Source of the DNA: Erodium maritimum
Lineage: Eukaryota > Streptophyta > Magnoliopsida > Geraniales > Geraniaceae
Direction: 5' to 3'
NCBI GenBank assembly: GCA_963921825.1
Contig: OY997596.1
Coordinates: 35,765,932 to 35,829,931 of the forward strand
Length of the DNA stretch: 64,000 nt
A program made the position numbers and the translations under genes. The notes beneath the pieces were generated by a model. The model saw nothing but the letters and a program-made list of their open reading frames with translations, was not told the DNA's origin and made no database searches. Shown one piece after another: positions 56,290-64,000 of this stretch. Positions within the stretch are counted from its first letter, which is position 1. Each line of letters starts with the position of its first letter.

Positions 56290-59200
56290 GGAGGAGTCCA
56301 AGGAGATAGTTTGGGTTTTTCCAGTACCGGTTCAGAGACACTACGGGAGGCCCTCATAGAGATGAGGCGGACATTGGGGTGGCCTACTCGACACTTAGGG
56401 CCTAAGGTGCTCAGGGGTGGAGGATCTAGGCGCTCGCATGGGGGACCTAACAATTCATGAGGCTAGTTTTCCTTCCATGGAGTTGTGTGGTCGGGTGCTC
56501 AACTTTTCCTACGTGGTGGGTGCGCGGGTGCCCATCACCAAGACATTCTACTGGTACTCTAGTAGACTGGTTGGCGAAGCTCTGGCGAATGATGGACGTG
56601 GTGGCAAGACTCTTGGAAGGTGGCATTGTGGGGGTTTTCTTCCAAACGGAACGAGAGAGGGCTTAGGTACTTGCAGGGGATCCATGGGCTTTCTACTGAT
56701 CCTTGGTGTTATTCGTGGATTTTTGATCGCACATGCGCCCTAGGGATATTCAATTCACACACTTTTTGGTGTAATTCGCGTATATGTGACCGCACATGCG
56801 CCATAGAGATATCCAATTCACACATTTTTTTTGTGGGTCCATATTACCAACCTCACGATGGTGCCTGGAACCGGGAGTCGACTTCTGTCTAGGAGGAGCA
56901 TTGGGCACTTTCTTAGCGGTGGATGTTAACGCAAATTTAATGAGTTGGGGTGATTTCATAACAGATCTGGGTCCGACTAAATGTGCGACTTCTTCTATTG
57001 AGTCAACTATCATTCTAAGATACAGATCCTTCTCCACATGTCTTATGAGTAACTTACAGACCATTTCTTCGGATGTAGTTGTGTTGGACTATGTTCGTGA
57101 CTTACCTTAAATGACCGGTGTGAGAGGGCTTTCCTTGAAGGTCGTAGTTGACCCTTAGGTAGCCCGATATCTAGCTCGTCATGGTTGTGAGGTTCCCCGG
57201 GCGAATATAGCACAAATGGTGGGGGCTTCTTGAAATTCGATTCCGAGGGTCGTACCTCCGACCCAGGGACGACAATGGTGGAACACAAGGAGAAAGGAAA
57301 AGTTCTGGATGGAGAGGCAAGTCTCTCTTGATATGTAAGAACTTTTCCTTTCAAGAGTGAGTAGTTATCTCCAGATCCTCGGTCACATGTAAAGACTTCT
57401 CCCTTCATGGGATTTTCCCCTAGGATGATAGGTAGAGGCTCATTACGAGGAAGAGGTCCTTAACGGATCCCATCTATTCCCAAGGGCTAGTCCCACACAT
57501 TTTCAAGGGGATAGATGGAGTAGAGGCCGAATGGTCTTCCTAGACTCGCTACAGGCACCTTATCAGGCACGAAGCACTCTGTGGGAGTATTTTAGGACAT
57601 AGGATCCAAGGGATCCATACACTCAGATGGAGCGTCACAAGCAGTGGCAGGGGCGACAAGCAATCTTGCTAGACCAATGAGGTGTTCGCGGTTCAACGAG
57701 AGGTCGGCGGGCATTACCGCCTCACTGGTCGCCTAGTGATAGTGGATCCACCAAGTACCTGCACGGTACTCGTATACTATCTCGAGAGCCAGCACTCTTG
57801 CGTTCTTGAAGCCTTACACTATCATTTAAATGAGTACAACACACACTGGATCCTTGAAGAAGTATTTAGTTCGCCAAGGCACTACCTTTTTTGGAAATAG
57901 ACCCGCTATGTTCTAAGTTTCCGATTAGAGTAGTTGTACCGGTGGTTTCCGCCGCGATTGTACTATACCTCTCTCGACACTTACCCTGGAGCATTTCGAT
58001 AACTGAGCATTTTTTTTCATTAAGCTCCACGATGTTTAGACGTTTCAGTTCTTTCGAGGAGTCCAAGGAGATAGTTTGAGTTTTTCCAATACCGGTTCAG
58101 GGGCACTAGGGGAGGCCCTCGCAAAGATGAGGCGGACATTAGGGTGGCCTATTCGACACTTAGGGTCTAAGGTCGTCAGGGGTGGAGTATCTAGGCGCTC
58201 GTATGGGGGACCTAAAAATTCAGGAGGCTGTCTTCCCTCCCGTGGAGTTGTGTAGTCGAGTGCTCAACTTTTCCTACGTGGTGGGCGCGTTAGTGCCCAT
58301 CACCAAGACATTCTACTTGTACTCTAGTAGACTGGTTGGCGGAGTTCTAGCGAATGATGGACATGGTAGCGAGGCTCTTGGAAGGTGGCATTGTGGGGTT
58401 TTTCTTCCAGACGGCATGGGATAGGGCTTAGGTACTCTCAGGGGATCCGAGGGCTTTCTACTGTTCCTTAGTGTTATTCGCAGATTTGTGAAAGCACATG
58501 CACCCTAGGGATATTCAATTCACACACTTTTTGGTGTAATTTGCATATATGTGACCGCACATGCGCCACAGGGATATCTAGTTCACAAATGTTTTTGGTG
58601 TAGGTTCGGATTACCAACCTTACGATGGTGCCCTGGAATCAGGAGTTGACTTCTGGCTCGGGGGAGCATTGGGCACTTTCCTAGCGGTGGATGATGACGC
58701 AAATGTAATGAGTTGGGGTGGTTTCATAACGGATCTGGATCCGACTAAATGTGCGACTTCTTCTATTGAGTCAACTATGGTTCTGAGCTACAGATCCTTC
58801 TACACATGTGTTTTGAGTAACTTACGAACCATTTCTTCGGATGTAGTTGTGTTGGACATATGTTCGTGACTTACCTTAAATGACCGATGTGAGAGGGATT
58901 TCTTTGAGGGCCATAGTTGACCCTTAGGTAGGCCGATCTCTAGCTCGTCATGGCTGTGAGGTCCCACGGACGAATAGAGCACAAATGATGGGGGCTTCTA
59001 GAAATTCGATTCTGAGGGTCGTACCTCCGACCTAGGGACGACAATGAGGGAACACAAGGAGAAAGGAAAAGTTGTGGATGGAGAGGCAAGTATCTCTGGA
59101 TAGGTAAGAACTTTTCTTTTCAAGAGTGCGTAGCTATCTCTAGATCCTCGGTTACACGTGAGGACTTTTCCCTTCATGGGTTTTCCCCTAGGATTAGGTG

Positions 59201-59448
59201 GAGGCTCATTATGAGGAAGAGGTCCTTAGCGGGTCCTATCTATTCTCAAGGGCTAGTCCCACACATTTTCGAGGGGATAGACGGAATAGAGGCCGAAGGG
59301 TCTTCCTAGACTCGCTACAAGCCCCCTCTCAGGCACGAAGCACTCTGTTGGAGTACTTTTGGACACAGGATCTGAGGGAACCACACACTCAGATGGAGCG
59401 TCACAAGTAATGGCGGGGGCGACAAGCAAGCTTGCCTAGACCAATGAG

Positions 59449-61657
59449 GGAATGCCACCAAGGATTTCTCATTTCCAACAAGACCCAATCCAATTTCATC
59501 TAAATCCTACAAGACCCGTAAACTAAAGTTCATCAAAATGGAAAAGAAATGGGTTCTTACCGTAGGAAATGAAGAGATGAAGAGGAATATGGAGAAATGT
59601 GAAATTGAAGCTAATCTTGAATGTTTTTATTTGAAACATGATGGATTAAGGACCTAGAGCTCGTTTGGGACGTTTTTGGGAGAAAAGGTAAAATTTTCCG
59701 GCGGCCGGAGGCTCGCTGGAGCTCTGGCCAGTCACCAGAGGTCCGGCCACGGTGGACCGGTGGCGGGACATCGAGATTCGGACCGAGCCTCGGGTTTCGT
59801 TGTGTGGGGTGCCCGGTTGGGTGTCCTTCCGCTTTTGATCGACTTTGGACTAGTATTGAATTTTTTGTGTTACATTATTAACTTAGAGTCCGGCTTGTTC
59901 GTGGAGAAGGAGGAAGCTAGCAAGGTCGTCATTGTTGGATTGTATTGCTTTTGAGGTAGGGAAAAGTAGCGGTTACTTCAATTAAGGAAAGTTACTAGAA
60001 TTGCATAGAGGATATGAGTAACCGGAATAATTGTAGAATCACATGTAGGATGTGAATAACTAGTGTAGTCGTTTAAAATGTGGAATCACTTGCGGGCCAT
60101 GTCGTGCCCGTAGGTTTGGGACTTGCCGTGCTGTAGAATTGCATGTGGGCTATGTCGTGCCCGTAGGATTGTGTGATGATTGTGCTTTACCTGTGTGTAT
60201 GTGTTTGCTGAACTATTGCCTTGTGACATGTTTGAGGTGCTGTATGTGTGTGTCCCGGGACGATATCTAGGCCGATGATGTGTGTTCCGGTACGATATGT
60301 TGAGCATTGCCTCTCGACGAGTGCTTTGATTGGAATGATCGTTTGTTGTCATGCTTGAGGCATTGATTGTGCTAGTTACTGATTAAATTAGGATTTGATG
60401 GATATAATTGATTGAGTATTGAATTAATGTGGGGACATTGATTAAGTGACTTATGAATTGATGTGATTGGTGGTACAGGAGTAAGTATTGGCGGTAGGTG
60501 CGGTATTATTGGTTGAACGATATTTTGATGATTGGTCATGACTGTGTGTTACCTCTTATTGAGTGTTGTTATGGTAATGTCTGACTTGTTATATGTTCAA
60601 GGTGTGCCTGCCTTTCGACTAGGTGTCGGTAAAATGTGCTATTGTCCCGTGATTTGGTACGCCTGCCTTCCGACTAGGTGTCGGTAAAATGTGCTATTGT
60701 TCCGTGATTAGGTGCGCCTGCCTTCCGACTAGGTGTCGGTAAAATGTGCTATTGTTCCGTGATTAGGTGCGCTTGCCTTCCGACTAGGTTTCGGTAAAAT
60801 GTACTATTGTTCCATGATTAGGTGCGCCTGCCTTCCGACTAGGTGTCGGTAAAATGTGCTATTGTTCCGTGATTAGGTGGGCCTGCCTTCCGACTAGGTG
60901 TCGGTAAAATGTGCTATTGCCCGTGATAAAGTGCGCCTGCCTTCCGACTAGGTGTCGGTAAAATGTGCTATAGCTATATGCTCCTTATAGCTGTGTGATC
61001 CCGATAGCGCAGTGTGATCCGGGGTATTATGGGATACTTATTGTGTGTGTATTGCTAATGATTTACTGCGTGGTTGCTATTGTTTTACTGTGTGTATTTA
61101 CTCGGTGATTCTTTTGAGATATGGTTTGGGTGTGAATATTGAGCGATCGATAATTGTTGAGCATGGTGGATTTCACACGTTAAGTGTGGTGATTGGGTAA
61201 GTGTTGTGATCAAACGACGTTATGGTTAGGTGAGATCGGTTATGATTGTGATTGTAATTACGCGTTTTCCTGTCGATTTCTTTAGTTGTCGTTGCTTTAC
61301 TAGTACGCCATATTTGGACGGGTATCCGTGGGGTGAGCGGAACGCTCATCCCCTTTAATACTATTTCCTACTGAGCGGAACGCTCATCCCCTTCGTTACT
61401 GTTTCTACAGGTTGTGATCAGGATTTGGTTTAAAGGACGTCTTGGAGCTTGGGAGCTTAGCGAGAGTCCTAGGTCTAGAGACGTATTCCCTTTTGTACCA
61501 AACTTCTTTTTATTTTGGATTTCGAGCATTACCTCTTGTTATTGGAATTACTAGCTTTAAACTATTTTTGGAGTTTTTTTTGTTTAAAATTGCATTTATT
61601 ATTATTATTTTCGGTTCACGTCTCGAGTCCGGTCAAAACTGGATTTGGGGCGTGACA
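59449..61657 (+). mobile_element. Solo gypsy LTR inserted in the tandem array (left edge approximate)
   Basis: Array sequence breaks after CCAATGAG at 59448 and resumes after 61657. The right end GGATTTGGGGCGTGACA at 61641-61657 equals the 3' end of the other gypsy LTRs (read on their minus strand), so this is a related family in plus orientation. It also carries GATATCTAGGCCGATGATGT near 60262, the complement of the motif seen in those LTRs. No interior region or second LTR is present, so it is a solo LTR. A clear TG start and 5-bp duplication were not found on the left. Confidence 0.75.
60606..60972 (+). repeat. 55-bp tandem repeat, seven units, inside the solo LTR
   Basis: Units start with GCCTGCC (or GCTTGCC) at 60606, 60661, 60716, 60771, 60826, 60881 and 60935. 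Six intervals are 55, 55, 55, 55, 55 and 54 bp. The unit reads GCCTGCCTTCCGACTAGGTG then TCGGTAAAATGTGCTATTGT. Units are nearly identical, so the array is young or homogenised. Confidence 0.92.
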
Positions 61658-62338
61658 GGTTTGTGGTCCAATGAGAGGTCGGCGGGTACTATCCCCTCAT
61701 TGGTTGCCGGTGACGGTGGAACCACCAAGTACCTGCACGTTACTCATAAACTATCTCGATAACCAACACTCTTGCGTTCTTGGAGCCTTACACTATCATT
61801 TAAAGGAGGATGACACACGTTAGATCCTTAAAGAAGTACTTAGTTCGCCATTGCATCATTTTTTTTTTGGAAATAGACCCGCTCTGTTCTAACTTGATGT
61901 TTGGAGAAGTTGTACCGGTGGTTTCGTCCGCGATCGCACTATACCTCTCTCGACATTTACCCTGGAGCATTTTGGTAATAGAGCATTTTTTTCATTATGC
62001 TCCACGATGTTTAGATGTTTTACTTCTTTCGAGGAGTCCAAGGAGATAGCTTGGGTTTTTCCAGTATCGACTCAGGGGCACTAAGGGAGGCCCTCGCAGG
62101 GATGAGGCGGACATTAGGGTGACCTACTCGATACTTAGGTTCTCAGGTCGTCAGGGGGGGAGGATCTAGGTGCTCGAATGGGGGACCTAAAAATTCAAGA
62201 GGTTGTCTGCCCTCCCATGGAGTTGTGTGGTCGGGTGCTCAACTTTTCCTACGTGGTGGGCGCGCGGGTGCCAATCACCAATACATTCTACTGGTACTCT
62301 TGTAAACTGATTGGCAGAGATCTGGTGAATGATGGACG

Positions 62339-64000
62339 TGTTAGTCTTAGTGCCCGTAGTTCAATCCTAAATGTCCAAATGTATATATCATCGTTAGCAA
62401 TAAAATTAAAGCGGCTTTATATTACTTATGTGTTGGAGTAATATATCGATGTGTGCTCTGATCTATGCCCACCATGCGAATAGAACCATAGATCGAGATA
62501 GATCACACTCGATGGGTCCCTAGTCAACAAAGCTTCACTAGAAGCGACTAGTATGAAAGATGGCTCTTTATGGCTTACGTTCTGTTAGTCATTGGAATGG
62601 GATTCTGGAGTCTGATCATAGATATCATGTGGGACATGATATTGGACGACCCGCCCTGAATATGTACCATAGATTAAGTCATGAACATATTCAGTGTTGT
62701 AGCTTGTCATGTATCCTTAGACCAAGGAGTCTTTGTGATCGCTATGTAGTCAACAACTGAGTTTGACCTGAGCCTAACGTTGTCCGTAACAGGGCTTCCA
62801 TAACGGCCAGGATTGGCTTGGGGACGGGCTACATGAGTGACACGAAAGACGGCTAAGGGATTTATCCCTCATACTAAGGTATGGGAAAGATATCGGTTCT
62901 CGGCCACTTGATCGAGAGTGACTGGAAGAATAGCATGGCCATGCACATGATACTGGGTATCATATCTTCAGTCATCTCACATATCAAGGAATGGTGATTG
63001 AGAATAATAAGGATGACGGCTCTATGCCTTATCTCAATCAGGATATCGGAGATAAAAGGATAATGACAGGGACGACAGAAAGGTTAGAATCGACAGGGTA
63101 GATTCGTTATGTAGTGTCAGGTAATACTAAAGTCTTGTTAGTTGCCACTTAAATATGATCAAGTAAAATGGGATTTTACGTTGATCTATTGACATGCATA
63201 AACCTAAGGGTCATACCGGAGGATGAAACTCATTGACACATTTATGGAGAATGGCCAAAAGGGAGTTGTCTCGGGACATGACCAAAACTGGGTTTTGGGT
63301 CATGTGCCCGTAAGTGAATAGGACTTTACGGATCGAGACAAGGCTTGGAGTCTTGGGATTGATCGCGTCGGATAATGTTGGACATTTCCGGTATGGAAGG
63401 CATGAAGGCGATGAGCGAATCACGGGACCTCGTTGGAAATGGCCACGGGCCATGTTCGAAGAGGCCCATGAAAGGCCCATGCAACCAAGGCCCATGGAAC
63501 TAATTAATCAAGTCTTGATTAATTAGTACTTAGTAAGCAAGACAAGGATTAAGGTGTTGGTGATTCACCACCTAACCCAATCTTGTCTTGCCATACTTTG
63601 TCCTATTTACACCTTACTTGACATCATACTTGTCCCATGCCTTTAGTTGGAAAAGTATGGGTTTTGTTATGTTTAAGTCATCTTTTTTCAACATAACAAA
63701 CACAAGACAAGAATAGGAAACACATTTTCTCTCCCTCTTCCATGGCCATTTCGGGTTTGGCTAGTTTCCACCTCCATGTTTGTGTTCTTGAGTCCTCAAA
63801 GAGAAGAACTATGTGGCTTTGATTCCCATGTGGATACGTAGGCGTCTTGGAGACTCAAGCCAATCATTCGTTAACCGGTGTTCTTGTATTGGTAAGAACT
63901 AGTGCTGAATTTTTCTCTTGTGAATCCATTCTTTGTTATTTGTTTCATGGTTTTAATCGTCTCTTGGTTTTAATTGATTTTCCGCTGCGAGTTGGTTCAT
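62339..64000 (+). repeat. 5' part of a copia-type LTR, cut by the window end
   Basis: The third array unit breaks after GATGGACG and a new sequence starts TGTTAGTCTTAGTGCCCGTA. This opening, followed by ATGTATATATCATCG and CAATAAAATTAAA, resembles LTRs of plant copia elements. The last bases of the window (TTTTCCGCTGCGA) resemble the sequence just before the LTR end in such elements, so the full LTR probably ends a little beyond 64000. There is no protein-coding region inside. Confidence 0.5.
63500..63526. repeat. Perfect 13-bp-arm palindrome in the terminal LTR
   Basis: CTAATTAATCAAG and CTTGATTAATTAG are exact complements around a single central T. It follows a run of AAGGCCCATG-type repeats (63462-63496). 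It could form a cruciform or hairpin in RNA, or be a transcription-factor site; its role is unknown. Confidence 0.75.

Larger units (their letters stand above)
56290..62338. repeat. Tandem array of a 1766-bp unit (two full copies and part of a third)
   Basis: The marker GAGGAGTCCAAGGAGATAG starts at 56291, 58056 and 62031. The first spacing is 1765 bp. The second is 3975 bp, which becomes 1766 bp after removing the 2209-bp LTR insert (59449-61657). Other shared blocks confirm it: CTCAACTTTTCCTACGTGGT at about 56500, 58263 and 62237, and TTACACTATCATTTAAA at about 57816 and 61788. Copies differ by about one base in ten to fifteen. The unit carries short open frames (for example 56417-56743 and 58182-58424, both with RVLNFSYVVGA.VPITKTFY) of no known family. 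It may be a satellite derived from a transposon. Confidence 0.85.

Overview
This window is nuclear DNA from a flowering plant, almost certainly a eudicot. It has long AT-rich introns, Ty1/copia and Ty3/gypsy LTR retrotransposons primed by initiator tRNA-Met, two kinds of L1-type LINE, PIF/Harbinger elements with the plant Myb-like ORF1, and many MITEs. There are no operons. Only two host genes can be supported, and the rest is layered transposon sequence. All exon borders and element ends were read by eye.

Host genes (both +). (1) A DUF1475 membrane-protein gene, nine exons from 1905 to about 11458, predicted 250 aa. Exons 1-4 and 5-8 encode two copies of the same domain with matching introns. 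Intron 5 is swollen to 4.4 kb by two MITEs and a 1.8-kb gag-only LTR element. (2) An intact seven-exon laccase gene of the LAC14/LAC15 type (37957-40913, 593 aa) with all four copper-binding motifs; its second intron carries a 439-bp MITE.

Layout. 1-1440: unrecognised, repeat-like. 1800-11460: DUF1475 gene. 11.5-16.2 kb: old debris (a hAT-like MITE, a 42-bp minisatellite, a DUF1985 relic, an antisense LINE relic). 16.2-22.1 kb: 3' part of a Ty1/copia element (-), split by an RRM-type LINE. 22.74-35.12 kb: a PIF/Harbinger transposase element (-), split at its last codons by a 10.4-kb gypsy element with 2.8-3.0 kb LTRs. 35.2-36.95 kb: two foldback MITEs. 37.9-40.9 kb: laccase gene. 41.88-46.99 kb: a DUF4283/zinc-knuckle LINE (-) with an RRM-type LINE nested inside. 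47.59-49.74 kb: a second PIF element holding only the Myb-like ORF1. 49.8-53.3 kb: repeats. 53.3-55.68 kb: another DUF4283 LINE (+). 56.29-62.34 kb: a 1766-bp tandem repeat, broken by a solo gypsy LTR. 62.34-64.0 kb: the start of a copia-type LTR that runs off the window.

Main pattern. Several mobile elements of different classes keep terminal structures and the structural or accessory protein (Gag, LINE ORF1, PIF ORF1) but lack the catalytic enzyme, as in TR-GAG elements. The two PIF elements have similar leaders, TATA boxes and opening residues (MFDD), yet one carries only transposase and the other only ORF1.
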